This document shows positions 47,961 to 56,794 of a DNA stretch of 64,000 bases, piece by piece; position 1 is the stretch's first letter, and each line of letters opens with the position of its first letter. Both the position numbers and the translations under genes were made by a program. Origin of the DNA: Tolypeutes matacus (lineage: Eukaryota; Chordata; Mammalia; Cingulata; Chlamyphoridae); contig JAKSZT010054334.1 in assembly GCA_026826555.1 (NCBI GenBank), positions 35,284,055 through 35,348,054 of the forward strand, written 5' to 3'. Below the pieces are notes generated by a model. The model did no database searches. It was not told the DNA's origin and saw only the letters and a program-made list of their open reading frames with translations.

Positions 47961-49425
47961 TCATTTTGTGTTCTTTCCAGAGTATTTATTGCAGTGACTG
48001 TGAATGATATACTATAATAATCTATTTCATCTGGGTTATCATTGGAAATATTTTATTAATTCTTAACAGTTTACCATTAAATTTATTTTTCATCATATTA
48101 CATTTTAGTTTCCTCTGATGCCCTTTAAAGTTTTGGCATATAGTTTGTCAAGTCTATTTTCTGAACTTCACTTAGGAGAATGGATTTTGAAATATTTCAG
48201 TAACAGAGAAGAAAAGTATGGGGAAACCTAACATAGTTTTCACTTACTTTGTATCTTTTAAACAGTTCACTTGTGTTATGTTCACTTTGCAGCAACAATT
48301 TGAGAAAGAGGCAATCGATTACTAGGATTTCACTAACTTTTAATATCAATTTGTAATTAATATATTGATGGCATTGTGCTTGTGCCTAAAATTCTTCCTT
48401 AATCTCATTTCAACATTGCCTTGATATGGGAAATATATTTCTTTAATCTGGATTTCTTAAACTTTCTTTTCCAGAATTAAAAATAACTTTATAACTTCAA
48501 AGAAGAAACAGTATTGATAAAAGCACATTAAAAGGTTTTGCTCTTTAATAAAATATTTACCTAACATAGGCATTCTTGCAGTTATTTCAAACTTTTGAAT
48601 CTTATATCTTTGAAACGGTATGCTTCATAGCACCAAAGTACATAGAGCCACACTAAATAATAGAAAAATAGAATACTGCAATTTATACCACATAAAAGTT
48701 TTTAAATAGGGAATTAAAATCTTATTTCAAAATTCTTGTGCATTTAACCTTTGAGGGATGCTTTCACAAGAAACCTTTCTTTATTCCATATCCACTTCTT
48801 AATTATGTTTGAAATATTTTGATAACAATGCAGAGGAACATTGTCTAAACAATTACTCGTTCCTGTTGGTAAACTTTGTATGACTCTATTACTCATAATT
48901 TAAATTTGGACAAAGCAATGGACATAGCAGACATTCAATATTATACTGGATGGATAAACCCAATCTATATAGCAATATATTTCCTGGAATTGTTTTTAAG
49001 AAAAATCAGGAACTTTTCCATGAACAGTAGCTCTCATGTACAATGTTAACCTCAGAATTTACAGGTCAGACATTCCTATCCTCTCAGGTCATTAATTCTA
49101 GTCAAAATGAGAGATTTAATTAAGTTAAATAAACTTCTACTGAATAAACCAGACAGATGTTTAAGAAATCATCTAAATTTATAACATTAACTCTTATGGT
49201 GATTATTTTTAAAAGGAATTTAGTTTAATAAATTTTATTAAATTTAACTAAATAAATTTAATTAAATGCCAACTAGGTCCTGTATAAGGACCTTCACAGG
49301 GACTACAAAAATGAAAGATATTTTGGAATATCAAAATTAAAGTCCTTGTGTAACACAAAAGTTGTAATTTTTGTAGAAGTGTATAAACCAGTATTGAGAG
49401 ATAATTTTATCACCAGTTGTTGTGT
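47961..49425. other. unassigned AT-rich non-coding DNA
   Basis: No gene or repeat recognised. Between about 49215 and 49265 there is an A/T-only stretch with a near-perfect palindrome (TTTAATAAA then TTTATTAAA). Confidence 0.4.
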
Positions 49426-49429
49426 AGAC

Positions 49430-49570
49430 AATTAATATTTATTGAGCACTGTTTTCTTTGCTACAATTTTTATGCTATTTCATAGGAGATAAGTAATGTT
49501 TTCTCCATAATACATATGATGGTGCAGACCCAGAAAGGTTTAATAACTTTCCAAAGATAGATGTATTCAA
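49430..49570 (-). repeat. MIR SINE fragment
   Basis: ATTAATATTTATTGAGCACT, TTTATGCTATTTCATAGGAG, GATGGTGCAGACCCAGAAAG and GGTTTAATAACTTTCCAAAG are MIR landmarks in antisense. Confidence 0.7.
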
Positions 49571-50604
49571 ACTTCTATTTGAAGCCTGAGAAATACAAGT
49601 TATCCTCCAAAAATATTTTGGTTACTTGCCATAAGAATTTCCAACAAAATGCTATGAGAATTGAGAAAAAAGTAAGAAAGCTAAATTGTTGGATGAGAAA
49701 GTAGTTCTTCAAAGTGGTGGCATTTGATTAGGTAGGATTTCTTTACAGAAGAAGACAAGAAAACCTTATATTTAAAAGGTGGAGAATAATCTAGAACACA
49801 GGAATTGAGAAGCTAAGGATGTCTTCAAGGAACTACAGGTTAAACTTCAAGCACTGGAATTGTGGGCTGCTCAGTGAAAAGTAAGGAGTGTCCTTGCCAT
49901 TTGTTAGCAATTGATATGTGCTGAAGTTCCTTGAGGCGAAGAGTGAAACTGAACTTAATCAAGATAAATCATATACATTAGGTAGGGAAAAAATGGAAAA
50001 GAGACTGGAGGGGAAAAATTAGGATGAATACTATTATAAGAATGCAGACAAAAGGACATTAACAAGCATCAAGTGTGAGGAATATGAAGAGCGATAGAAT
50101 CTATAGGATTTTAAAAGTTGCAAGTAGACTGCATATGATAGGGAGAGGGGGAAGACATCCTTAAAGAATAAAATTTAGGTCGTTATAATTGAGAAAACAG
50201 AGATATCCTTGAGAGGAAAAGAAGAAAAGATAAATGGTTCTGATAAGATGATGTTTTTACTATGGGGTATGTTCTCTTTGAGATGAGTATGGTGTACCTT
50301 TGTGGATTTATCTATTAAAGCATTGGAGATTCTTTTAGGTTTGGGCTGAAGATCTTGCCGGGGCTGAGGCACTTCATTGTGGAAAACATCTGTAGAGGAA
50401 TTATTATTGAAATATTATTGAAATAAGTGGCTAGAATCACCCATGAAGAAAATACAGTGAAAGCAGGAAAAAAATTTTTAAAGCACTTAAATTTAGGATT
50501 CCAATGGAAAAAAATAAACAAAAAAGAAAATGGATAGATGTTTATCATTGACATAGATACATATATACAGTTTTCAAGAAAGAAAAATAATAGTAGAGAA
50601 CTTT
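49571..50604. other. unassigned non-coding DNA
   Basis: Nothing recognised except a small 11-bp-period duplication (ATTATTGAAAT twice, about 50403-50425). Confidence 0.4.
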
Positions 50605-50822
50605 TTAAACGCTTAAGTGTTATTACATATTATATCACTTAATCCCAACCATATTCCTCAAAGGCAGGGCTGTCATTATCCCTTTACACAGGAATAACCT
50701 GGAACTCTGATAATCTAAGGAATTTCCCTTTGGTCCCACAGCCAAAGAGTAGTTTTACCATAATTTACAACATCAGCCTGCACCTTAATTTTGTGCTTTT
50801 AAATATTATGTTATACTGTCTC
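50605..50822 (-). repeat. MIR SINE, nearly complete
   Basis: TACATATTATATCACTTAAT, CCTCAAAGGCAGGGCTGTCA, TTATCCCTTTACACAGGAAT, CTAAGGAATTTCCCTTTGGT, CCCACAGCCAAAGAGTAG and CATCAGCCTGCACCTTAATT follow MIR in antisense from 3' to 5' end. Confidence 0.75.
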
Positions 50823-51078
50823 TTGGTTATGGAAAAAAAAATGCTGCTTTAATAAAAGTCTTTCATTTTAAACATATGTATAGTTGAAGATTTATATTAG
50901 ATTTTTTTTTTAAGTCCTTAATTTACTTTTGCTGTCTTGGTAAGGAAAAGGGACCATGAGTCAGAAAAGGCTTATAAGTCAAGCAGGAGATGTTGCCAGA
51001 TGGAGTGTCAATCTCTATTGGGTGGTAAAACATCACCAAAAATAAAATACAGGTATGGGACAGTTAGCTCAGTTTTTC

Positions 51079-51091
51079 AAGAGTGGCTCCT
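51079..51091. repeat. target-site duplication, left copy
   Basis: AAGAGTGGCTCCT immediately precedes the SINE at 51092. An identical 13-mer follows its A-tail at 51267-51279. Confidence 0.92.
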
Positions 51092-51266
51092 GGGAAGCGG
51101 CTGTGGCTCCCGTTTACCATATGGGAGGCCCCGGGATCGGTTCTCGGGGCCTCCTGGTGAAGGCAAGCCTGCCCGCACGGTGTGGTTAGCTGACCCAGCG
51201 AGCACAAGCAGCAAGGGGGGGATAAATGAATAAATAAATAAAATCTTTAAAAAAAAAAAAAAAAAA
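51092..51266 (+). mobile_element. DAS-type SINE, intact insertion with exact duplication
   Basis: It starts GGGAAGCGGCTGTGGCTC and continues with CCATATGGGAGGCCCCGGGA, TCGGTTCTCGGGGCCTCC (a degenerate B-box region), a GC-rich body with GAAGGCAAGCCTGCCCGC, AGCACAAGCAGCAAGG, a G-run and (AATAAAT)n, then AAATCTTTAAA and an A-tail of about 20. Compared with the 61091 copy, about 14 nt of the D-arm/anticodon region are missing after GGCTC, so the A-box is probably damaged. Exact 13-bp duplications flank it. The CpG-containing body and unbroken A-tail suggest a young insertion. Confidence 0.93.
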
Positions 51267-51279
51267 AAGAGTGGCTCCT
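51267..51279. repeat. target-site duplication, right copy
   Basis: AAGAGTGGCTCCT, identical to 51079-51091. The first two A residues merge with the A-tail. Confidence 0.92.
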
Positions 51280-51416
51280 ATAGAACTGATATAGTATAAA
51301 TTTGTTCCACTCCTAATCAGTGCAATAAATCTTTCAGATTTAATTTATTTGTGTCACACACACAATATATTCAAAGAAGGGTGGATTCTCCTAGGAAGTA
51401 ATTGTTTTTCTGATAG

Positions 51417-51460
51417 CAAAACAAAAACAAAAGCAAAAACAAAAACAAAAACAAAAAAAA
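51417..51460. repeat. (AAAAAC)n simple repeat
   Basis: About six units of ACAAAA/AAAAC with one G substitution, ending in an A8 run. It could be an orphan A-tail, but no SINE body lies to its left. Confidence 0.85.
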
Positions 51461-51855
51461 TGTTATCCTCTGCATGATGACCTTAGTCATACTTTAGTTG
51501 GGCTAATATATGTGTGTTGAGATAAATGCTGGAAAACCTACAGTACCCTTTGTTACACATAAAGAAATATTGTAGGCAAAAGTTTAGGGATTCAGTAAGA
51601 GGATACCAGGAGTTTCCTAGGAAAGTCAAAGGCTATAAAGGAAAAGAGTCAGGAAACCTAGGAACTACAAAAGTAACACTTGGAGATTTCTCTAAGGAAA
51701 TGCTATGAACTCTATATTATAAGCTTGTCTTTCCATAATGCACAGAGGTAAATTTTAAAGTTATGCTCCAATGATAGTGAAGTTTACTTTGTTGGCACTC
51801 AGAGAAGAGGACTGTAGTACTGCCCATGTATGAATCAAGCACCTGAAGAAACAGA

Positions 51856-51866
51856 CATACAATTTT
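51856..51866. repeat. outer target-site duplication, left copy
   Basis: CATACAATTTT matches CATGCAATTTT at 53663-53673 in 10 of 11 positions. It flanks the antisense DAS SINE at its A-tail side. Confidence 0.65.
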
Positions 51867-51972
51867 ATTTTATTCCCCACCCTTGTTTTTACACTTGCTG
51901 TCTGATCTCTGTGTCCATTTGTTGTGTGCTCTTTCCAGGTCTGCTTGTCTTTTCTTCTCATCTTTCTCTTTA
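51867..51972 (-). mobile_element. DAS-type SINE, 3' part, split by an L1
   Basis: On the minus strand the sequence reads AGAAAAGACAAGCAGACCTG, GAAAGAGCACACAACAAATG, GACACAGAGATCAGACAGCA, AGTGTAAAAACAAGGGTGGG and GAATAAAATAAAA. That is the body and tail of a DAS SINE with no tRNA head next to it. The missing upstream part is found at 53492-53662, in the same orientation, on the far side of the L1. The last 15 bases (51958-51972) are one copy of the L1 target-site duplication. Confidence 0.85.
51958..51972. repeat. inner target-site duplication, left copy
   Basis: TCATCTTTCTCTTTA matches TCATCTTTTTCTTTA at 53477-53491 in 14 of 15 positions. It adjoins the T11 (A-tail) of the antisense L1. Confidence 0.88.
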
Positions 51973-53476
51973 TTTTTTTTTTTAACTTTATTTTGTACAT
52001 TTAATAATTGAAAATATAAACAATTAAAAACTAAAAAGTAAACACAGATGAATAAATATATACATTTCTCAATTAAATGTAATGGATACATATAATTTTT
52101 TTTTTTGAATCAAACAATATATTACACAATATATTTGGTTCATAGTAATGCATTCATACAGTATTTGTCCTTTTGTGTCTGGCTTGCTTCACTCAAAATA
52201 ATGTCCTCTAGGTTCATCCATGTTGCCATATGCTTTATGACTTAATTTCTTCTTACAGCTGCATAATATTCCATCATGTGAATAGACCACAGTTTGTTTA
52301 TCCATTTATCTGTTGATAGACACCTGGGTTGTTTCCAACTTTTGGCAATGGTGAATAATGTGGCTATGAACATCGGTGTGCAGATGTCTGTTCGTGTCAC
52401 TGCTCTCAGTTCTTCTGGGTATATACCCAGTAGTGGTATTGCAGGGTCATATGACAAGTCTATATTCAACTTCTTTAGGAACTGCCAAACAGTCCTCCAT
52501 ATTGGTTGTACCATCCTGCATTCCACCAACAGTGAAGAAGTGTTCCTATCTCTCCACATCCTCTCCAACACTTGTAGTTCTCTGTCTTTTTAATAGTGGC
52601 CATTCTGATGGGTGTGAAATGATATCTCATTGTAGTTTTGGTTTGCATTTCCCTAATCATGAGTGATGTTGAGCATTTCTTCATGTGTTTTTTTGTGATT
52701 TGTATTTCTTCTTCGGAGAAATGTCTATTCAAGTCTTTGGCCTATTTTTTAATTGGGTCATTTGTCTTTTTATTGTTGAGTCGTAACATCTCTTTATATA
52801 TCCTGGATATTAAATGCTTATCAGATATGTGATTTCCAAATATTTTTTCCCATTGAGTTGGCTGCCTTTTCATCCATCTGACAAAGTCCTGTGAGGTGCA
52901 AAAGTGTTGAAATTTGAGGAGGTCCCATTTATCTACTTTTTCTTTTGTTGCACGTGCTTTGAGTGTAAGGTCCAAGAAACCACCACCTACTACAAGGTCT
53001 TGAAGATGTTTCCCTACATTATCTTCTAGTAGTTTTATGGTCCTGGCTTTTATATTTAGATCTTTGATCCATTTTGAGTTGATTATTGTATAGGGGGTGA
53101 GATAGGGGTCCTCTTTCATTCTTTTGGTTATAGATATCCAGTTCTCCCCAAACCATTTGTTGAAGAGACTGTTTTTTCCCATTAGTGTGGGCTTGGTAGG
53201 TTTGTCAAAAACTAGTTGACTGTATAGTTGACTGTATATTTCTGGATTCTCAATTCTATTCCACTGATCGATATGTCTATCTTTATGCCAGTACTATGCT
53301 GTTTTGACCACTGTAGCTTTGTAATATGTTTCAAGGTCAGGCAGTGAAATTCCTCCCACATTGCTCTTCTTTTTTAGAATACTTTTGGCTATTCGGGTGC
53401 ACTTACCCTTCCAGATGAATTTGGTAATTGCCTTCTCTAATTCTGTAAAGTAAGCTGTTGGGATTTTGATTGGTAT
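51973..53476 (-). mobile_element. 5'-truncated L1 inserted inside a DAS SINE
   Basis: A 1504-bp L1 copy on the minus strand. Its A-tail is the T11 at 51973-51983; a short 3' UTR of about 160 bp follows; ORF2 sequence fills 52140 to the truncated 5' end at 53476. It is bounded by 15-bp duplications (51958-51972 and 53477-53491) with one mismatch. The host on both sides is one DAS SINE, which rejoins in the correct order if the L1 and one duplication are removed. So the L1 is younger than the SINE. It lacks the 5' UTR, ORF1 and the endonuclease and reverse transcriptase parts of ORF2, so it cannot move. Confidence 0.92.
52140..53476 (-). pseudogene. L1 ORF2 C-terminal pseudogene
   Basis: ORF2 is the L1 endonuclease/reverse transcriptase. 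The copy retains roughly the last 440 codons, after the catalytic core. Recognisable parts are [24 protein letters not shown], the KTA-YWHKDRHIDQWN block, SLFNKWFGENW (about 53170-53130), KWIKDLN...[56 protein letters not shown] (C-terminal cysteine motif), DPAIPLLGIYP and MEYYAAVRRN. Damage: TAG at a conserved Trp (53294-53296), TAG at another conserved Trp (52742-52744), a single-base frameshift near 52513-52515, and TAA at 52242-52244 followed by in-frame sequence to a TGA at 52140-52142. A 12-bp in-frame duplication (YSQLYSQL, about 53211-53237) is also present. Open segments of 146, 85 and 109 codons are the surviving pieces. Confidence 0.92.
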
Positions 53477-53491
53477 TCATCTTTTTCTTTA
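53477..53491. repeat. inner target-site duplication, right copy
   Basis: TCATCTTTTTCTTTA, at the truncated 5' end of the L1. See 51958-51972. Confidence 0.88.
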
Positions 53492-53662
53492 GAAAGGACC
53501 TGGAACCGATTCTGGGACCTTCCAGTGTGGGAGAGAGGCACTCAATTGCTTGAGCCACCTCAGCTTCCTGGTTTGCTGTGTATCTCACTCTCTCTTCTGT
53601 ATCTCCCTTTGTTGCGTCTTCTTGCTGCGCCAGCTCTCCGTGGCACAGGCTGTCTGGCATGG
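53492..53662 (-). mobile_element. DAS-type SINE, 5'/middle part, split by an L1
   Basis: On the minus strand: AGACAGCCTGTGCCACGGAG, AGCTGGCGCAGCAAGAAGAC, GCAACAAAGGGAGATACAGA, then a tRNA-like unit CAGGAAGCTGAGGTGGCTCA, CAATTGAGTGCCTCTCTCCC, GGTCCCAGAATCGGTTCCAG, then CCTTTCTAAAGAAAAAG running into the L1 duplication. The tRNA-like unit is preceded by more SINE body, which fits the longer DAS type with an internal tRNA-like unit. The extreme 5' head is absent, so the SINE itself is 5'-truncated. Confidence 0.85.
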
Positions 53663-53673
53663 CATGCAATTTT
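53663..53673. repeat. outer target-site duplication, right copy
   Basis: CATGCAATTTT, paired with 51856-51866 (one mismatch); lies at the 5' end of the split SINE. Confidence 0.65.
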
Positions 53674-53679
53674 TAATGG

Positions 53680-53860
53680 AAGCAGAATAGCATGGAACCT
53701 GAAAGCTTAGATTTGAATCTTGGTGTGGGCACTTGCTCTGGCTAAGTGATAGTAGACAGGTGTTATCTGCCTTCTAAGATTTTTGTGAGGATTAAATTAG
53801 ATTAAATTGCTTAGAATAGTGCCTGGTATGTGGTAAGTATTCAGTTATCATTCATTTCCC
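53680..53860 (+). repeat. MIR SINE
   Basis: GCATGGAACCTGAAAGCTTA with TTTGAATCTTGGTGTGGGCA (head), TTTTTGTGAGGATTAAATTA, GCTTAGAATAGTGCCTGGTA and TGTGGTAAGTATTCAGTTAT are MIR landmarks in sense. Confidence 0.75.
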
Positions 53861-54049
53861 TTGATACTTTTTAACATAATTTGAATAAATATTTAAAGAA
53901 TATTTGCTCAAAGGAGTGCTCACTTATTCATCCACCTATGACAGTTCATTGGATTAATTTTTCATTCCTGGTGAGTTCTGTTTGAATTCTTATTTAGCAA
54001 TTTTTATTTAGATATTCTGATATTTTTGGCATGAAAATGTACTGTCTGA
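53861..54049. other. unassigned non-coding DNA
   Basis: Nothing recognised. Confidence 0.4.
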
Positions 54050-54430
54050 AAATTTCAATGTTCTCTGTTATACACCCTTTCAAATTTTAATGCTATACTT
54101 TTTTCTTTTTATAATTCCGCTTTAATCAGATTTGTAGAAGTTTGTCTATTTTATTTATCTTTTTTAAAGAACCACTTTTGGTTATATTTATGAAATCTCT
54201 TTATTTTCTACATTATATTCTGTTTTTATCTTTATTTTTAAATATAACTTTGTTTCTTATCTAAGTATTGGAGGTATAGGCTGATTCCTTGATTTTCAGT
54301 TCATCTTAATTTCAAATTAATGAATTTATATCTTAACCCATCATAAGGCTACATCATAGAGGTTTTAATAGGTAGTACTGTCATAGTACATTTTAAAATA
54401 TTCAGTAATTTGAATTAATAATTAGCTCAA
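54050..54430 (-). repeat. old L1 ORF2 relic, antisense
   Basis: GTTTGTCTATTTTATTTATC, TTTTTTAAAGAACCACTTTT, GGTTATATTTATGAAATCTC and TCTAAGTATTGGAGG occur in the order of antisense L1 ORF2 upstream of the reverse transcriptase core. Degraded. Confidence 0.65.
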
Positions 54431-54568
54431 GAATTATTTAATGAATGCTTAAACAAAACAATATGGCTTATATAGGTGGATTGGGGAGTAGGGAGGCAGG
54501 GTTATCCTTTTTTACTATTGTCTAATATTCTTAAATTGTCATCAAAAGGTATATCCTATAACATGTGC

Positions 54569-54674
54569 TTTTTTTTTTTTTTTTTTTTTTTTTGAGGTTC
54601 TGGAGCTGGGGATAGAATCTGGGACCTTGTATGTGGGAAACCAGCACTCAACCACTGAACCCCATCGGCTCCCC
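54569..54674 (-). mobile_element. short DAS-type SINE (first of a pair)
   Basis: On the minus strand a tRNA-Ala-like head (GGGGAGCCGATGGGGTTCAG, TGGTTGAGTGCTGGTTTCCC, CAAGGTCCCAGATTCTATCC, CCAGCTCCAGAACCTC) runs straight into a 25-base A-tail (T-run at 54569-54593). There is no separate body, so it is the simplest DAS type. Confidence 0.88.
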
Positions 54675-54675
54675 T

Positions 54676-54833
54676 GAGTTGTTTTTCTTTGTTTGTTTGT
54701 TTGTTTGCTTGTTTTTTTTTTTTTTTTTTTTGTTTGTTTGTTTGTTTTTAGGAGGCACCAGGGACCAAACCCAGTACCACTCATGTGGGATGCAGGTACT
54801 CAATGCTCAACTGCTTGAGCCAAATCCACTTCC
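54676..54833 (-). mobile_element. short DAS-type SINE (second of a pair)
   Basis: On the minus strand the head GGAAGTGGATTTGGCTCAAG, TGAGTACCTGCATCCCACAT and CTGGGTTTGGTCCCTGGTGC, CTCCTAAAAACAAACAAAC leads into an A-rich tail of (AAAC)n and A runs (54685-54748). Its tail abuts the head of the first SINE in the same orientation. A shared flank (see 54560-54846 in the findings) suggests that both sit inside one target-site duplication. Confidence 0.88.
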
Positions 54834-54846
54834 ATCATATGCTTTT

Positions 54847-55142
54847 AAAAAGAATTTATTGAGATTTTTTTGTTACCCAAGTGTCAATTTTTGTGACAAT
54901 TTCATGTGTTTTATCTTGTGTTACTTTTCCACTAATACTGGTCAGCATTTGATGCTTCCTTCAATCTAAAAACTTATACTTTCAGCTATCAATAATTTTC
55001 TTCTACTATTTCGTTGATTATTTTCATTCCATCTTCTATTCATTTTGGAAATTTTATGAAGTAGGCGTTAGAGCAATTGGTCTCCCTTTCTTTGTCTTTT
55101 GGAAACATTCTGAGGAGATCCAGAATTTTGAGACTCCATCAA
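54847..55142. other. unassigned non-coding DNA
   Basis: T-rich and mildly L1-like (AGAATTTATTGAGATTTTTT), but not assignable. Confidence 0.35.
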
Positions 55143-55360
55143 TCATGGCTGTTAAGAGCGCACACTCTAGAGTCAGATTGTTTGGGATCAAACACCAATT
55201 CTTTCAGTTCTTAGCTGTATGATGTTAGGGTTATTATTTAACCTTTTTGAGCTTGTATTTTTTCATGTGTAAAAAAAAGTGGACCTACTGATATTAAATA
55301 ATGTAATGCTTGTAAAGCACAAAGCATACTGCCTGTCACATAATAAGTGTTCAATTTGTT
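55143..55360 (+). repeat. MIR SINE, nearly complete
   Basis: GGCTGTTAAGAGCGCACACT, AGAGTCAGATTGTTTGGGAT, CAAACACCAATTCTTTCAGT, CTTAGCTGTATGATGTTAGG, TTTAACCTTTTTGAGCTTG, TAATGCTTGTAAAGCACAAA and CACATAATAAGTGTTCAAT give the full MIR sequence in sense, including the tRNA-derived head. It is among the best preserved MIR copies here. Confidence 0.9.
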
Positions 55361-56634
55361 AATGATGATTGTTCTTGGTTGATTTTCCAAAATTTTTGGT
55401 GATTCTCAGTTGCATACTAATCTTTGGAGTTGAGATTTTCTTTCCCCCTCTTTGTGGTTAATCTTTCTATTCACTTTATTCTCTCTCAGTTAATTGAGAG
55501 ATAGGAGTGGGGGTATGGATCAGTAGTCCCGACTGTGTTTGTGTGGATTACCTTTTCTGGAGATTAGTGTTATTTGTGTGTGGTCCTACCGTTGACTGTA
55601 AATATCAATGCTAGTAATGCTAAGGACAATCAGTGGAAGAGGGAGCTTCTGATCCATCTAGTGGCTCCAAATACATCTTTCCAATTTATCACCCCCCAAA
55701 AGCCTCAGTGATGCCTCCAATTGGTTATGACCATGATCCTTCCTTAATGGCTCTACCTTGGTCCTATTTCACACTGCATGTGTTTAGAGAGTTCAGTTAT
55801 CTGTTTGTTTTGTTTCTCTCTAGATTTAAATCCATATATTTTCTAACCTTCAAGGATTCCTCAAATTTATGAACAACTGGTAATGTGCAAAATGATTTTT
55901 CAATGCCACTATGGATTTACTATTCTTTAAATAAGTTTTTCTCCCTACAGGATTTTAGGCTGAAAGGAAGACTTAGAGCCCCCTTCCTCCAAAATGAATC
56001 TCAATAGATTGTTGAGAGTGCCCTGAAAAGAAATCTTTCATCCTGTATTTGATGTTTGGTCCATTCTCCAGGTCTAAGTTTCTATGTTCTCTTTCAAGCA
56101 AGTGACTCCAGTGGAATTATATACCCTTGGCTATGGGTACTTTATCATGACTTCCAAGTTAGCGTGCTCAGTCAGAGGTATCAGGGTTCCAGTTACCTTC
56201 CCAGGAGAGTTGATCTCAATTACTTGAAGAACAAACAATTTGCTTCTCACTTTTTGGTCTTGGGGAATCTAACTTTTTTGCAAACTGCACCCTGTTTTGT
56301 AATCCTTGTAGTTCTTCTTTACAAACATTAGGATATTTGTTGGAATTTATTAGCATTAATTGCAACTTGACAGATATTAGGTCATATATCTTACAACTTT
56401 ACATTATAGCATATAATATTTTCTCTCTTACGATAAGTTTGAGAAAAAAATACCAAAAGAATACTCTCTTTATTATAACAAAATGAGAGGCATTTTCTAA
56501 ATAATTAGTAAAGAGTAATCTAGTTATTAATTTTTCTTTTGGATTTTTCATTATTATTTCATATTGGTGAGTAATGAAATTCTATTTAGTAGTTAGATTT
56601 GAAAATTAAAATAAAGAGAATAGCAAGTGTTATT
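55361..56634. other. unassigned non-coding DNA
   Basis: No gene or repeat recognised. Frames at 55633-55872 and 56056-56331 lack motifs. Confidence 0.4.
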
Positions 56635-56790
56635 TTGAGGTCCTACTCTGCCAAACATTTTAGAACAGTTTTTCATTTTATCTTAAAAATAATTCTGAAA
56701 GCATGTATATTTTATTTTGCTAAAGTAGTTGAGAATATAAGTAACTTGCCAAAACAATGAAAAATACTACATGATGAATTCGGAATATAA
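56635..56790 (-). repeat. MIR SINE fragment
   Basis: GGTCCTACTCTGCCAAACAT, TTTTCATTTTATCTTAAAAA and GAATATAAGTAACTTGCCAA are MIR landmarks in antisense. Diverged. Confidence 0.55.
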
Positions 56791-56794
56791 AGTC

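Noticed and set aside
52294..52666. Plus-strand frames of 99 and 96 codons
   Set aside because: They are antisense shadows of the L1 ORF2 pseudogene, which is encoded on the minus strand.
53403..53669. 88-codon frame on - spanning the SINE and L1
   Set aside because: It crosses the L1/SINE junction out of the ORF2 frame, so it is a chance fusion frame.
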